Positions 15,776 through 26,794 of a DNA stretch of 64,000 nucleotides are shown here, in pieces. Positions within the stretch are counted from its first letter, which is position 1; the number at the start of each line of letters is the position of its first letter. The DNA comes from Cohnella sp. GbtcB17 (lineage in GTDB: Bacteria > Bacillota > Bacilli > Paenibacillales > Paenibacillaceae). Below the pieces are notes generated by a model. The model was not told where the DNA came from and made no database searches. It saw only the letters and a program-made list of their open reading frames with translations. Made by a program: the position numbers and the translations under genes. Location: contig NZ_JAGXJW010000029.1 in NCBI RefSeq assembly GCF_019091135.1, positions 21,665-85,664 on the forward strand, in the 5' to 3' direction.

Positions 15776-17710
15776 TTATGCCATCAACGATTCCCAGACA
15801 GCGAACGCCGTCTCCAGCGCCCGCTGCTTCTCCTCTAGCTTCGCCTGAACCTCGCGCAGCCGGACGAAGTCCGTGCACACTTCGGGCAGTGCCATCTCTT
15901 CCTCAAGCGCCGCAACCTCAGTCTCCAGCTTCGAAATGTCGGCCTCGGCCTGCTCCAGCTTGCGCTGCTTCGCGCGTTCATCGCGTTTGGCCTGCTTTTC
16001 CGTCTCGTAATCGGTGACGGAGGACTGGGGGGCCGGGGCGGCGCTGGCCGCGGAAGAAGACGCGCCGGCTGCCGAAGAGGCGGCCCACTCCTCCAATTCG
16101 CGCTTTTTCGCGACCATTTCGTCATAATTGCCCAGGAAATGCACGGCACCCTCCGGGCCGAGCTCTACGACGCGATCCGCAAGCCTGTTCAGGAAATAGC
16201 GGTCGTGGGACACGAACAGCAGCGTCCCGTCATACTCCTCCAAAGCGCCCTCGAGCACCTCCCGGCTCCACAGGTCCAAATGGTTCGTCGGCTCGTCGAG
16301 CACAAGCACGTTGGCCTTCATCAGCATGAGCTTTGACAAGGCGACGCGCGCCTTTTCGCCGCCGCTGAGCGAGCCGACCGTCTTGCGGACGTCCTCGCCG
16401 CTGAACAGGAAGTTGCCGAGCACGGTGCGGATCTCGGCTTCGGGCAGCATCGGATAGCTGCTCCAGACTTCCTCCAGCACCGTGTTGGACGGATTGAGGC
16501 CGCGCTGCTCCTGATCGTAATAGCCGAGCTGCACGCCCGTCCCCCAGCGAATCGTGCCTGCCGCGAGCGGCAGCTGTCCGACGAGCGCGCGCAGCAGCGT
16601 CGTCTTGCCGACGCCGTTGGGACCGAGCAGCGCGATACGCTCGCCGCGCTTGGCCTCGAAGCCCACATGGCGGAAAAGAGGGCTGATGCCTTCTCCCGGT
16701 GCGGCCGAGGCGTCATATACCTGCAGCACGTCCTTGCCCGTGCGCCGTTCGGCCGTGAAGGAGAAGCTCGCCTGCTTCAGCGTGCCCGGACGCTCCAGCC
16801 GTTCGATACGTTCGAGCGCGTTCCGGCGGCTTTGCGCGCGTCGCGTCGTGGTGGCGCGAACGATATTTTTCTGAATGAACTCCTCCATCCGCTGGATGTC
16901 CTTGCGCTGCTGCTCGTACAGCTTCACCTTTTGGGCAAAATCGGCTGCCTTAAGCTCCATGAAACGCGTATAGTTGCCGGTGTAACGCGTCGCCGCGTGG
17001 CGCTCGATCTCTACAATAGAAGAGACGGTCGCGTCTAAAAAGTAACGGTCGTGCGAAACGATGACCATCGCTCCCGAATACGTGCGCAAATATTGCTCGA
17101 GCCAGGTCAGCGTATCGATGTCCAGGTGGTTCGTCGGCTCGTCGAGCAGCAGCAGCTCGGGCTGCACGACGAGCAGCCTGGCGAGCGCGAGGCGCGTCCG
17201 TTGTCCGCCGCTCAGCGAAGAGACGACCGTATCGCTCGGAAAGTCGCCGAAGCCCATGCCGTGAAGGACGGCGCGGATGCGGTTGTTCATTTCAAAGCCG
17301 CCGGCTTCGCGGAACCGGTCGTTCGCGTCGGCATACTGCGCGAGCAGCGCTTCGTAGCGGGCCGCGTCGGCTTGCTCGGCAAAATCGGCGATCCGCGCCT
17401 CGAGCCGTCCGAGCGCGCGCTCCTGCTCGAGCAGCGGACCGAACGCGGCGTTCATCACTTCCTGGATGGTCAACCGCTGGTCCAGCCCGCTGTTCTGTGC
17501 CAGATATCCGATGCGCAGCTCGCGCGGCTTCGACACCGAGCCTTGGTCGGAATCGAGTTCGCCGGCCAAAATTTTAAGGAAAGTCGACTTGCCCGCACCG
17601 TTTACGCCGACGAGGCCGATGCGGTCGCGTTCGCCGATTTGCAGCGAGACGCCTTCTAATATAGGGGTGACGCCGTAATGCTTGACGATGCCGGATGCCT
17701 GTAAAAGCAA
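15776..17710 (-). CDS. ABC-F family ATPase (translation factor/antibiotic-resistance type)
   Basis: A 644-aa soluble protein with two ABC ATPase domains and no membrane segments. Walker A motifs GVNGAGKST (35-43) and GPNGVGKTT, signatures LSGGQRTR and LSGGEKAR, and Walker B LLLDEPTNHLD and LVLDEPTNHLD are intact. An Arg-rich interdomain linker (TTTRRAQSRRNALERIERL) inserts at the ribosomal P-site region in the family, and a C-terminal coiled coil follows an Ala/Ser spacer. Members clear stalled ribosomes; it matches B. subtilis YdiF by position. The TTG at 17710 is chosen for GGAGGG 7 nt upstream; the longer upstream frame lacks conservation. Confidence 0.93.
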   Translation of the reverse strand: MLLQASGIVKHYGVTPILEGVSLQIGERDRIGLVGVNGAGKSTFLKILAGELDSDQGSVSKPRELRIGYLAQNSGLDQRLTIQEVMNAAFGPLLEQERALGRLEARIADFAEQADAARYEALLAQYADANDRFREAGGFEMNNRIRAVLHGMGFGDFPSDTVVSSLSGGQRTRLALARLLVVQPELLLLDEPTNHLDIDTLTWLEQYLRTYSGAMVIVSHDRYFLDATVSSIVEIERHAATRYTGNYTRFMELKAADFAQKVKLYEQQRKDIQRMEEFIQKNIVRATTTRRAQSRRNALERIERLERPGTLKQASFSFTAERRTGKDVLQVYDASAAPGEGISPLFRHVGFEAKRGERIALLGPNGVGKTTLLRALVGQLPLAAGTIRWGTGVQLGYYDQEQRGLNPSNTVLEEVWSSYPMLPEAEIRTVLGNFLFSGEDVRKTVGSLSGGEKARVALSKLMLMKANVLVLDEPTNHLDLWSREVLEGALEEYDGTLLFVSHDRYFLNRLADRVVELGPEGAVHFLGNYDEMVAKKRELEEWAASSAAGASSSAASAAPAPQSSVTDYETEKQAKRDERAKQRKLEQAEADISKLETEVAALEEEMALPEVCTDFVRLREVQAKLEEKQRALETAFAVWESLMA

Positions 17711-17933
17711 GAGGATTCCCTCCGAACGAGATCTTGTAGTTGAATCAAGTTTATCGCAAAACCGCTTGAACGTCCAAAGCGCCCTCCCGGCCTCGGATGA
17801 TGCGCATTTGCAGGATAGCGCCAGGCGAAGACCAGGCGGGTCGTTTTCGTGCAAAAGCGCTTTGGCGTACCGTGCGGAAAAATGATACACTATTGCTATC
17901 TATGAATTCGCGTGTATTAATGAGGGATGGCGG

Positions 17934-18569
17934 ATGAGTGCGAGGGAGCCGGGAGGCGCGGGGAAGCCTGCGCTGCGCAAGGCGATGGCGGCACGGCGCG
18001 ACGCGCTGACGCCGGACGAGCGCCAGGCGCTTTCGCGCAGACTCTGCGACGTCGTCGTGGCGCAGGCGCTGGAGCCGCTATGCCTGACGTTGGGGCGGCC
18101 GTTGACCGTGGTTCTGTACGGCGCGTTCCGCTCGGAGGCCGATCCGGCGGGCGTGCTGGCATGGTGCGTCGCCGGCGGCCATCGGGCGGTCGCTCCGCGC
18201 ATTCGCGACGACGGCGGCGGGATGGACCTGCGGATCGTCTCATCGCCGACGGACTGGCGTCCGGAGCGTTATGGCGTGCCAAGTCCGGATCCGCTTCGCA
18301 CGGAGCCGCTTGCGAAGGACGAACGGCCCGACGCGGTGCTGGTTCCGGGCATGGCATTCGACCGGCAAGGCGGCCGGCTGGGCTACGGCGGCGGCTACTA
18401 CGACCGCTTGGCCGAGGCGATCGGCCCGGGGCGGTTGCCTTACTGGATCGGCTTTGCGTATGCGCTGCAATTGTGCGACGAAGCGCTGCCGAAGGAGGCG
18501 CACGATCTGGCGCTCCATGGCGTGGCGACCGACGAAGGATTGATCTGGTTTGCGAAGGAGGGTCCATGA
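17934..18569 (+). CDS. 5-formyltetrahydrofolate cyclo-ligase
   Basis: A 211-aa cytoplasmic enzyme that converts 5-formyl-THF to 5,10-methenyl-THF with ATP, recycling folate. The N-terminal basic motif [15 protein letters not shown] and the C-terminal signature [22 protein letters not shown] (in two blocks, about 138-160) are diagnostic. It overlaps moaC by 4 nt and starts the molybdenum-cofactor operon. Confidence 0.94.
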   Translation: MSAREPGGAGKPALRKAMAARRDALTPDERQALSRRLCDVVVAQALEPLCLTLGRPLTVVLYGAFRSEADPAGVLAWCVAGGHRAVAPRIRDDGGGMDLRIVSSPTDWRPERYGVPSPDPLRTEPLAKDERPDAVLVPGMAFDRQGGRLGYGGGYYDRLAEAIGPGRLPYWIGFAYALQLCDEALPKEAHDLALHGVATDEGLIWFAKEGP

Positions 18570-19057
18570 TGACAGGCGGCGAAGGACGATTGACGCATTT
18601 TAACGAACAGGGCCGCGCCGTCATGGTAGACGTATCGGACAAGGCCGCGACCGCGCGGACGGCCGTGGCGGAGAGCCGAATCACGATGGCGCCTTCGACG
18701 CTGTCGCGGATATTGGACCGTACGGTGGAGAAGGGCGACGTGCTGGCGGTCGCGCAGATCGCCGCGATTCAAGCGGCCAAGCGGACGTCGGATTGGATAC
18801 CGATGTGCCACCCGCTGCCGCTTACGGGCGTGAATGTGAGTTTCGGCACGAGCGGCGACGATACGCTGACGATCGCGGCCGAGGTCAAGACGACGGGCAA
18901 GACCGGCGTCGAGATGGAAGCGTTGACGGCGGTGTCTGCGGCCGCGCTGACGGTCTACGATATGTGCAAGGCGCTGCAGAAGGATATGGTGATCGGGCCG
19001 ACCCTGCTGCGGAGCAAGACAGGCGGCAAGAGCGGGGATTACCGGGCGGAGAGCTAG
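18566..19057 (+). CDS. moaC: Cyclic pyranopterin monophosphate synthase MoaC
   Basis: A 163-aa enzyme that turns the MoaA product into cyclic pyranopterin monophosphate, the first stable molybdenum-cofactor intermediate. Family blocks [32 protein letters not shown] (active-site His and Cys) and [16 protein letters not shown] are present. GAAGGAGGG precedes the ATG. Confidence 0.96.
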   Translation: MMTGGEGRLTHFNEQGRAVMVDVSDKAATARTAVAESRITMAPSTLSRILDRTVEKGDVLAVAQIAAIQAAKRTSDWIPMCHPLPLTGVNVSFGTSGDDTLTIAAEVKTTGKTGVEMEALTAVSAAALTVYDMCKALQKDMVIGPTLLRSKTGGKSGDYRAES

Positions 19058-19111
19058 GCCGATCGGGCCGAGGCCGCTTGCTTAATATTTGAGGAGACGC
19101 GAATCGGGGGG

Positions 19112-19612
19112 ATGGGCATGATTTGGAAAGTGGCGCTGCTGACGGCCAGCGACAAAGGCTCCCGGGGCGAACGCGAGGATACGAGCGCGCAGGTCATCCG
19201 GGAGCTCGTCGAGGAGGAGCTTGGCGGAGAGATCGTCGACTATCGCGTCGTGCCCGACGAACAGGACGAGCTGCGCGCCGCCTTGATCGAGATGTGCGAC
19301 TATTTTCAGGCCGATCTGGTGCTGACTACGGGCGGCACCAGTCTCGGATTGCGCGACGTGACGCCCGAGGCGACGATGATGGTGTCCGAGCGGACGGTGC
19401 CGGGCATGACCGAAGCGATGCGTGCCGCGGTCATGCAGCGAAGCAGGCACTATATGCTCTATCGCGGCGTCATCGCCATCCGGGGCCGCTCGCTGATCGT
19501 GAACTTGCCGGGCGACCCGAAGGGCGTCAACGACATGCTGATGGCAATTATGGATCAGCTGCCCGAAGCCCTGCTGCTCGTCTCGGGCATCGGGAAGGAC
19601 CGGGACTACTGA
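19112..19612 (+). CDS. mogA: Molybdopterin adenylyltransferase MogA/MoaB type
   Basis: A 166-aa protein that adenylates molybdopterin before metal insertion. The sequence begins KVALLTASDKGSRGEREDTS and contains the TTGGTSLGLRDVTPEAT binding loop (about 71-87) and NLPGDPKGV. It overlaps the following gene by 1 nt. Confidence 0.93.
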   Translation: MGMIWKVALLTASDKGSRGEREDTSAQVIRELVEEELGGEIVDYRVVPDEQDELRAALIEMCDYFQADLVLTTGGTSLGLRDVTPEATMMVSERTVPGMTEAMRAAVMQRSRHYMLYRGVIAIRGRSLIVNLPGDPKGVNDMLMAIMDQLPEALLLVSGIGKDRDY

Positions 19613-20640
19613 TGAGCGGTCTATCCAGGCCGAGCGGGACCGTGCTTCGCGAGGTGAAGGTCGAGGATGCCGTCGGGCTGACGCTTGCACACGATCTGAC
19701 GCAGATTGTGCCCGGTACCTTCAAGGGAAGGCTGTTCAGCAAGGGACATCGCGTCACGGCGGACGACATTCCGAAGCTGAAGGACATCGGCAAGGAGCAC
19801 TTGTACGTCATCGAGCTTGCGCCGGGCGATCTGCACGAGGACGATGCCGCGCTTCGGCTCGCCGCCGCGCTCGCCGGAGAAGGAATCGCGTACGGCGAGC
19901 CCCATGAAGGAAAGGTGACGCTCAAGGCCGCATCGCCGGGGCTCGCCGTCATTGTGCGCGAAGTCGTGGACGCGATCAACGCGCTCGGCGAGATCGCGCT
20001 CGCCACGATTGCCGGCGGACGCTTCGTGACGGCCGGAGAGGCGCTCGCCGCTTCGCGGGCGATTCCGCTCGTCGTGCCCGAGGCCAAGATCGTCGCGGCG
20101 GAGGACATCGTGGCAAGCTACAGAGCGTCGCACGGCGGCGCAGCTCCCGTCGCGGTCAAGCCATTGCTCCGGATGCGCGCCGGGTTGCTGTCCACGGGAA
20201 CCGAGGTGTTCACGGGGCGCATCGCCGACAAGTTCGGACCCGCCGTCCGGGCGAAGCTGGAGGCGCTCGGCTCGGAGCTCGCCGAGCAGCGCTTCGCACC
20301 CGACGACCGTCAAACAATTGTCAACCACTTGCACTACTTCCTCGAACGGCGTTATGATATGATACTGGTATCCGGCGGGATGTCTGTCGATCCGGACGAC
20401 CGTACGCCGGGCGCCATCGCCGACGCGGGCGCCGACATCGTCAGCTATGGGACACCGATGCTACCGGGCTCGATGCTGCTCTTCGGCTATTTGGAGGGCG
20501 TGCCGATCTTCGGATTGCCGGGCTGCGTCATGCACGATCCGTATACGTCGTTCGACGTGCTGCTCCCGCGTGTGTTGGCAGGAGAGCGCATCACACGGCA
20601 AGAGATCGCCGCGATGGGGTATGGCGGATTGCACCGTTGA
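19612..20640 (+). CDS. MoeA-like molybdopterin-binding protein
   Basis: A 342-aa protein with a C-terminal MoCF-binding domain: LLSTGTEVFTGRIADKFGP (about 198-216), LVSGGMSVDPDDRTPGAI and GLPGCVMHDPYTSFD. The N-terminal half resembles a variant of the MoeA lead-in (DAVGLTLAHDLTQIVPG, FSKGHRVTADDI) but lacks the full MoeA domain set. It probably takes part in molybdate insertion or cofactor sorting. It directly follows mogA with a 1-nt overlap. No molybdoenzyme is encoded in the window. Confidence 0.82.
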   Translation: MSGLSRPSGTVLREVKVEDAVGLTLAHDLTQIVPGTFKGRLFSKGHRVTADDIPKLKDIGKEHLYVIELAPGDLHEDDAALRLAAALAGEGIAYGEPHEGKVTLKAASPGLAVIVREVVDAINALGEIALATIAGGRFVTAGEALAASRAIPLVVPEAKIVAAEDIVASYRASHGGAAPVAVKPLLRMRAGLLSTGTEVFTGRIADKFGPAVRAKLEALGSELAEQRFAPDDRQTIVNHLHYFLERRYDMILVSGGMSVDPDDRTPGAIADAGADIVSYGTPMLPGSMLLFGYLEGVPIFGLPGCVMHDPYTSFDVLLPRVLAGERITRQEIAAMGYGGLHR

Positions 20641-20750
20641 CCGGCCACAATGTAGTCATTTCAGGCGCAATGTACGAATTTGCGACATGCGCCATTTCGT
20701 TTATTCGGTTTTAATGCAAGCCCAGTCACCAAGACAAGGGAGGGATAACC

Positions 20751-20978
20751 ATGGGAGGTATTGGGGCATCAGGACTGATTCTGCTGATTCTCATCGCTTT
20801 GCTACTGTTCGGACCGAACAAGCTGCCCGAGCTGGGCAAGGCTTTCGGACGCACGTTGCGCGAATTCAAGAAGGGCGCCAACGATCTGATGGACGACAGC
20901 GAGCGTCCGGCTCGCCGCGAAGTCGCGGCGGCTCCTGAAGCGGAGCCGATGAAGGCCGAGCGCCGTCTGCCCGAATGA
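20751..20978 (+). CDS. tatA: Twin-arginine translocase subunit TatA
   Basis: A 75-aa membrane protein: short N-terminal helix (GLILLILIALLLFGPNKLPEL) followed by the amphipathic helix with GKAFGRTLREFKKG and an acidic/charged tail. The FGPNKLPELG hinge is the family signature. It oligomerises to form the Tat pore for folded proteins. AGGGAGG precedes the ATG. TatC follows after a terminator-like hairpin, giving an AyCy-like minimal system. Confidence 0.94.
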   Translation: MGGIGASGLILLILIALLLFGPNKLPELGKAFGRTLREFKKGANDLMDDSERPARREVAAAPEAEPMKAERRLPE

Positions 20979-21047
20979 CGGGTTGATGATTCCTTGCGGA
21001 ACCTGCATGGATTCGGGTGGCCGGACATACTCATTTCATGAATACGG

Positions 21048-21085
21048 AGGGCGGCTTGATTTCCGGGAGCCGTCCTGATTTTTTA
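21048..21085 (+). terminator. Terminator or attenuator between tatA and tatC
   Basis: GGGCGGCT pairs with AGCCGTCC (one G-T wobble) and is followed by TGATTTTTT, 30 nt before the tatC start. It would lower tatC transcripts relative to tatA. Confidence 0.65.
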
Positions 21086-21116
21086 TGCCCGGTGGGGCTG
21101 GGGGCGGAGGTCGCAT

Positions 21117-21908
21117 ATGGCGGAGCGCTCGGGCGCAAGGGCCGATACGATGGATATGGGCGGCATGCCGCTCATGGAGCATATCGGAGAATTGCGCAAA
21201 AGGGTCATTTATATCATCATCGTGCTGGTCCTCGCGCTGGTCGGAGGCCTGTTCGGCGCGGAGCCGCTGTTCGATTATCTGATCGACGCCGCACCGTCGG
21301 GGCAGGTCGACCTTAGCGCTTTCTCGCCGTGGGACGCGATCAGCCTTTATATGAAGTTCGCTTTTGTCATCTCGTTTGTCGTCGTTATTCCGTTCACCCT
21401 TTTCCAGTTGTGGGCGTTCGTCAAGCCCGCGCTCGGAAAAAAGGAACAGCGAGCGACGCTGCGATACATACCCGGAGCTCTTTTCATGTTTTTGGCCGGT
21501 TTGGCTTTTGCCTACTACGTGATTTTCCCGATGGCGTATTCTTTTACGGAAAAAGTGACAGAAAACCTGGGGCTGAAGCAAGTTTACGGGGCGAACCAAT
21601 ACTTTAGCTTCCTGTTCAACATCCTCGTGCCGATGTCGCTCCTGTTCGAGCTGCCGATTATCATCTTATTTCTCACCCGGATCGGCATCTTAAGCCCGGC
21701 GCTGCTGCGCAAGCTGAGGAAGCTGGCCTGGTTCGTCATGGCCGTCGTCGGCGTCGTCGTGACGCCGCCGGACGTCATCTCGGATCTACTCGTGGCGGTG
21801 CCGCTCATCCTGCTCTACGAGATCAGCGTGCTATTGTCTGCGAGCGCCTACAGCAAGCGTATGCGACGCGCCGCCGAACGGGAAGCCGCGTTGGACGAAG
21901 ACGATTAG
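21117..21908 (+). CDS. tatC: Twin-arginine translocase subunit TatC
   Basis: A 263-aa integral membrane protein with six helices that binds the twin-arginine signal. The N-terminal MEHIGELRKRV motif, the FxKPALGKKEQR loop and the C-terminal VVTPPDVISDLLVAVPLILLYE block are characteristic. GCGGAGG lies about 8 nt before the ATG. It is followed by a strong terminator. Confidence 0.96.
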   Translation: MAERSGARADTMDMGGMPLMEHIGELRKRVIYIIIVLVLALVGGLFGAEPLFDYLIDAAPSGQVDLSAFSPWDAISLYMKFAFVISFVVVIPFTLFQLWAFVKPALGKKEQRATLRYIPGALFMFLAGLAFAYYVIFPMAYSFTEKVTENLGLKQVYGANQYFSFLFNILVPMSLLFELPIIILFLTRIGILSPALLRKLRKLAWFVMAVVGVVVTPPDVISDLLVAVPLILLYEISVLLSASAYSKRMRRAAEREAALDEDD

Positions 21909-21919
21909 CGTGAATAGGG

Positions 21920-21969
21920 AACGTTTGCCGACAAGCGGCTGACTTTGCTTGCGCGGCGAACGTTTTTTT
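21920..21969 (+). terminator. Terminator after tatC
   Basis: AACGTTTGCCG pairs with CGGCGAACGTT, with an inner CAAGC/GCTTG, followed by seven T residues. Confidence 0.85.
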
Positions 21970-21979
21970 GTTTTTGCGC

Positions 21980-22111
21980 GTTTGAACGATATCCCCTTCG
22001 AACAGGAGAACGGGCACCATTTCCGCCAAATTCGTATGCGTCCTTGTATCTATTGAGTCCGGCCTAGGAAATTTGGCATGCGTTCCTGACTGAAGGGGAT
22101 ATCGTTCAAAC
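21980..22111. repeat. 132-bp element with 20-bp perfect terminal inverted repeats
   Basis: GTTTGAACGATATCCCCTTC at 21980-21999 is the exact reverse complement of 22092-22111. Inside, CCAAATT/AATTTGG and a bulged CAGGA-ACG-GCA/TGCGTTCCTG continue the pairing, so the whole element can fold into one long hairpin. There is no reading frame or transposase. It may be a miniature inverted-repeat element or a structured RNA. The remaining sequence to 22317 is the leader of the chemoreceptor gene, with a small CCGTCC/GGGCGG hairpin. Confidence 0.75.
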
Positions 22112-22317
22112 GGGAGGAAACATAGTCTCCTAGGGCGAGAGAACCGTCCTTTTAGGGCGGTCGATTCAAGTTTGCCGACAAAAAATTAAAATCCTTTCAT
22201 GCATTCGACATAATCCGATATTATCCAATACGAACTTGTGCTAAAATGTGTCTGTGATTCGAAATGGAAGTGCTTACATAGAAGTGGGCAAGCGACATTA
22301 ATTCGGAGGGGTAAAGC

Positions 22318-23595
22318 ATGCGCAATTCGGGATTCGGCTTGCAGACGAAGTTTTTGATCGGTTATGTCGCGTTGGTCGTTCTGCTGGCGCTGTCGTTTAT
22401 TATGCTGGCGGCGGCTTCTGTGTTCAAAGGGCATTCGGCGTTATTAATCGAAGTGATCGTCATTTACGCGCTCATTGTGGTGGGCGGCGGCTTGGCGCTG
22501 CTGAGCGTCTCGCGCAAGCTGCTCCATTCGATCGGAGGCGTCACGGGTACGCTCAAGAACATTGCGGGTTCGGGCGGCGACCTGACCCAGCGCATTCCGG
22601 TTTATACGAAGGACGAGGTCGGCGATCTGGCGACGGCGGCCAACGCCATGCTGGACGGACTCCAGAAGATGATGAAGGAGCTTCGGGAAAATACGGCCGA
22701 GCTCGCGGCATCCGCCATTCAGTTGAAAACGGGCGCAGACGAGAACGCGAGAGTCAGCAGCGAAGTGTCGAGAGCGGTCGAGCGCGTAGCCGCGGGCTCG
22801 GAGACGCAAGTGACGCAATCGCAGCAAATCTCGGCCGTCATGACCGAGACGATCAGCGGTCTGACGCAGGTCGCCTCGACGACGACCGGCGTATCGGATG
22901 CCGCCCAGTTGACAAGAGACCGCGCGGAAGGCGGCTCCACGCTGCTTCAGACGACCTCGAGCGATATCGTGCAGGTCGAGTCGGCGTTCCGCTCGCTTCA
23001 GGAGACGGTTCGCGGCCTCAATCACAAATCCGAGAAAGTTATCGAAGTCATCGGATATATCTCGGAAATTTCGAGTCAGACGAACCTGCTTGCCTTGAAT
23101 GCGGCGATCGAAGCCGCGCGCGCGGGAGAGCATGGCCGCGGCTTCGCCGTCGTCGCCGGCGAGATCCGCAAGCTGGCCGACCAGACGCAGCAGTCCGCCG
23201 TTCAGATCGCGACGACGCTCGAGGCGATGTCCGGCGACATCACCAAGGTGGCCGCCATGTTCGAGCAGAGCGCGGAGCAGGTGTTCGGCGCCGTATCGGG
23301 CATGCAGCACGCCGAGTCCGCGTTCAGAGAGATCGTCGGCGAGGTCGGCAAGCTGAGCGCCAACATCGGGGATGTCGCCGCGGCGGTCGAACAAATGTCC
23401 GCGGGCAGCCAGTCGGTGCAGCAATCGATCAGCGACATTACGCGCATCACGGAGGAGAATGCGTCCTTCACCGAGCAGGTCACCGCTATGAGCCAGCAGC
23501 AGCTGTCTTCTACGGAAGAGATGGCCCGTACGGCGGACAGGCTCAGCACGATGGCCGCCCGCTTGAAGACGTTGGTCGGCAACTTCCGAACGTAA
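22318..23595 (+). CDS. Methyl-accepting chemotaxis protein without extracytoplasmic sensor
   Basis: A 425-aa chemoreceptor. Two membrane helices (about residues 9-35 and 41-65) are joined by a loop of only a few residues, so there is no periplasmic ligand domain. A HAMP-like linker (about 66-120) leads to the coiled-coil signalling domain, whose hairpin tip [20 protein letters not shown] lies at about 247-266. It would signal through CheW/CheA. The input may come from the membrane, HAMP or cytoplasm. GGAGGGG precedes the ATG. Confidence 0.92.
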   Translation: MRNSGFGLQTKFLIGYVALVVLLALSFIMLAAASVFKGHSALLIEVIVIYALIVVGGGLALLSVSRKLLHSIGGVTGTLKNIAGSGGDLTQRIPVYTKDEVGDLATAANAMLDGLQKMMKELRENTAELAASAIQLKTGADENARVSSEVSRAVERVAAGSETQVTQSQQISAVMTETISGLTQVASTTTGVSDAAQLTRDRAEGGSTLLQTTSSDIVQVESAFRSLQETVRGLNHKSEKVIEVIGYISEISSQTNLLALNAAIEAARAGEHGRGFAVVAGEIRKLADQTQQSAVQIATTLEAMSGDITKVAAMFEQSAEQVFGAVSGMQHAESAFREIVGEVGKLSANIGDVAAAVEQMSAGSQSVQQSISDITRITEENASFTEQVTAMSQQQLSSTEEMARTADRLSTMAARLKTLVGNFRT

Positions 23596-23679
23596 AGAAG
23601 AGCTAAGTGGACGCTAGATGCCGCAACCCAAGCGTATAGGCCGGGACGTTTTGCGGAAACGATAAAAGGATGTCGAATG

Positions 23680-23720
23680 AGCGCGGATCCGCCTTTCATG
23701 CGGGTCCGCCTTTATTTTTT
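23680..23720 (+). terminator. Terminator after the chemoreceptor gene
   Basis: GCGGATCCGC and GCGGGTCCGC form a 10-bp stem with one T-G wobble, followed by CTTTATTTTTT. Confidence 0.8.
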
Positions 23721-23733
23721 AACGCAAAGGGAC

Positions 23734-23762
23734 TTGAAATGGTTATCCAAAATCAGTATTAT
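23734..23762 (+). promoter_or_regulatory. SigA promoter of groESL
   Basis: TTGAAA, 17 nt, TATTAT lies directly ahead of the CIRCE operator. Confidence 0.8.
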
Positions 23763-23774
23763 AGGTATTGGTTA

Positions 23775-23801
23775 TTAGCACTTAACACGATTGAGTGCTA
23801 A
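23775..23801 (+). promoter_or_regulatory. CIRCE operator (HrcA-binding)
   Basis: TTAGCACTT-N9-GAGTGCTAA matches the CIRCE consensus TTAGCACTC-N9-GAGTGCTAA with one change in the left arm. Position just downstream of the -10 box is the standard HrcA-repressed arrangement. Confidence 0.95.
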
Positions 23802-23847
23802 ACTTCGCAAAATTCTCCGCAACGGAGTAAAAAAGGAGGCTATTTTC

Positions 23848-24132
23848 ATGATCAAACCTTTGGGTGATCGCGTGCTTGTCGAAGCAAGCGCCAAGGAAGA
23901 AAAGACGCTGAGCGGTATCGTTCTGCCGGACACGGCCAAGGAGAAGCCGCAAGAAGGCACCATTATCGCGGTAGGCGCCGGCGCAGTCGGCAAAGACGGC
24001 GCGCGCATCGCGCTGGAAGTCAGCGTAGGCGATCGCGTTCTGTTCTCCAAATATGCGGGAACTGAGATCAAGTACGAAGGCAAAGAGTATTTGATTATGA
24101 AAGAAAGCGACATTCACGCGATCGTCGGCTAA
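23848..24132 (+). CDS. groES: Co-chaperonin GroES
   Basis: A 94-aa protein forming the heptameric lid of GroEL. It has [12 protein letters not shown] at the start, the mobile loop [17 protein letters not shown] (about 19-35) and the roof/base blocks [16 protein letters not shown] and IHAIVG. The ATG at 23848 is preferred over an upstream start because AAAAGGAGG lies about 9 nt before it. First gene of a HrcA-controlled operon. Confidence 0.97.
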   Translation: MIKPLGDRVLVEASAKEEKTLSGIVLPDTAKEKPQEGTIIAVGAGAVGKDGARIALEVSVGDRVLFSKYAGTEIKYEGKEYLIMKESDIHAIVG

Positions 24133-24211
24133 GCCGGCGGACAACCGCTGACATAAGCAATCGCAAGCATTACCTATCCGAATAGGAACCAATTTCGAGG
24201 AGGGTTATTGA

Positions 24212-25849
<1,638 letters not shown>

Positions 25850-25880
25850 TCCGAGCCACCGCGAATATACAAGCATACCG

Positions 25881-25910
25881 GCCGGACTCCAATCGGAGTC
25901 CGGCTTTTTT
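25881..25910 (+). terminator. Terminator of the groESL operon
   Basis: GCCGGACTCC-AATC-GGAGTCCGGC followed by TTTTTT; a perfect 10-bp stem with a tetraloop. Confidence 0.93.
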
Positions 25911-25990
25911 GCGTTGCGGCATATCGTCGGCAAGGGTAATAAAACGGTTATGGACACTATTTTGCTAAATAGGCGAGGAAAGAAGGCGTG

Positions 25991-26656
25991 ATGCGGATGG
26001 AATGGGAATGGCTGCTCCGAATCGCGGCCGCCGGATTATGCGGAGCGATCATCGGCTACGAACGAAAGAGCAGAATGAAGGAGGCAGGCATTAAAACGCA
26101 TTTTATCGTCGGCATGGGCGCGGCGCTGATGATGGTGCTGTCCAAGTACGGCTTCGGCGATCAGAAGGATTGGCCGAATCTGTCGCTCGATCCTTCGCGA
26201 ATCGCGGCGCAGGTCGTCAGCGGTGTCGGGTTCCTAGGCGCGGGCATGATCATTTTGCAGAAGCAGACGGTCAAAGGGTTGACGACTGCGGCCGGCGTAT
26301 GGTCGACCGCGGGGATGGGAATGGCGATCGGAGCGGGCCTGTATATTGTAGGCGGCGGCGCCGTCGTCCTGATCGTGCTCGGGCAGACGGTTCTTCAACG
26401 CAGCATCGGACGTCTGGGCCATGCGTCTGCCGAGCATGTCGGCATTCGGCTGGAGGACGGCGATGGCGCGATGGATGAACTGCTCGCCAAGCTGAAGGAG
26501 CTTCAGGTGTCGCTGGTCGCGATCGAGACGAATCGGGACGACAAAGGTGAGGTTGCCGTCGACCTGTCGATCAAGCTGCCGCCGTCCTGCGATAAGGAAA
26601 ATGTGCTGACGTCGCTGCACGAGCTGCGCCACGTACGGCGCGTCGAATGGCAATAA
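25991..26656 (+). CDS. MgtC/SapB family membrane protein
   Basis: A 221-aa protein with four or five membrane helices (AAAGLCGAIIGYERKSR, TTAAGVWSTAGMGMAIGAGLY) and a C-terminal ACT-like soluble domain from about residue 150. The GYERK, GVGFLGAGMI and WSTAGMG blocks are the family core. MgtC proteins link magnesium limitation, membrane potential and virulence in pathogens; the role in environmental Bacilli is not settled. A GTG at 25988 immediately before this ATG is an equal alternative start. Confidence 0.9.
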   Translation: MRMEWEWLLRIAAAGLCGAIIGYERKSRMKEAGIKTHFIVGMGAALMMVLSKYGFGDQKDWPNLSLDPSRIAAQVVSGVGFLGAGMIILQKQTVKGLTTAAGVWSTAGMGMAIGAGLYIVGGGAVVLIVLGQTVLQRSIGRLGHASAEHVGIRLEDGDGAMDELLAKLKELQVSLVAIETNRDDKGEVAVDLSIKLPPSCDKENVLTSLHELRHVRRVEWQ

Positions 26657-26794
26657 AGCCATAATAGCGCGCAAAAAACGCAAGAAAAGGAAAGGGACAG
26701 TTTTTCCAGTCTATGGTACAATGAATACGCTTCAATACGGACGGAGCCGGGAACGCCATCCCGCCATACCAATCGTCAAAGGGGAAGATTTATC

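Noticed and set aside
21980..22111. Insertion sequence
   Set aside because: Terminal inverted repeats are present, but there is no transposase frame and no clear target duplication; reported only as a palindromic element.
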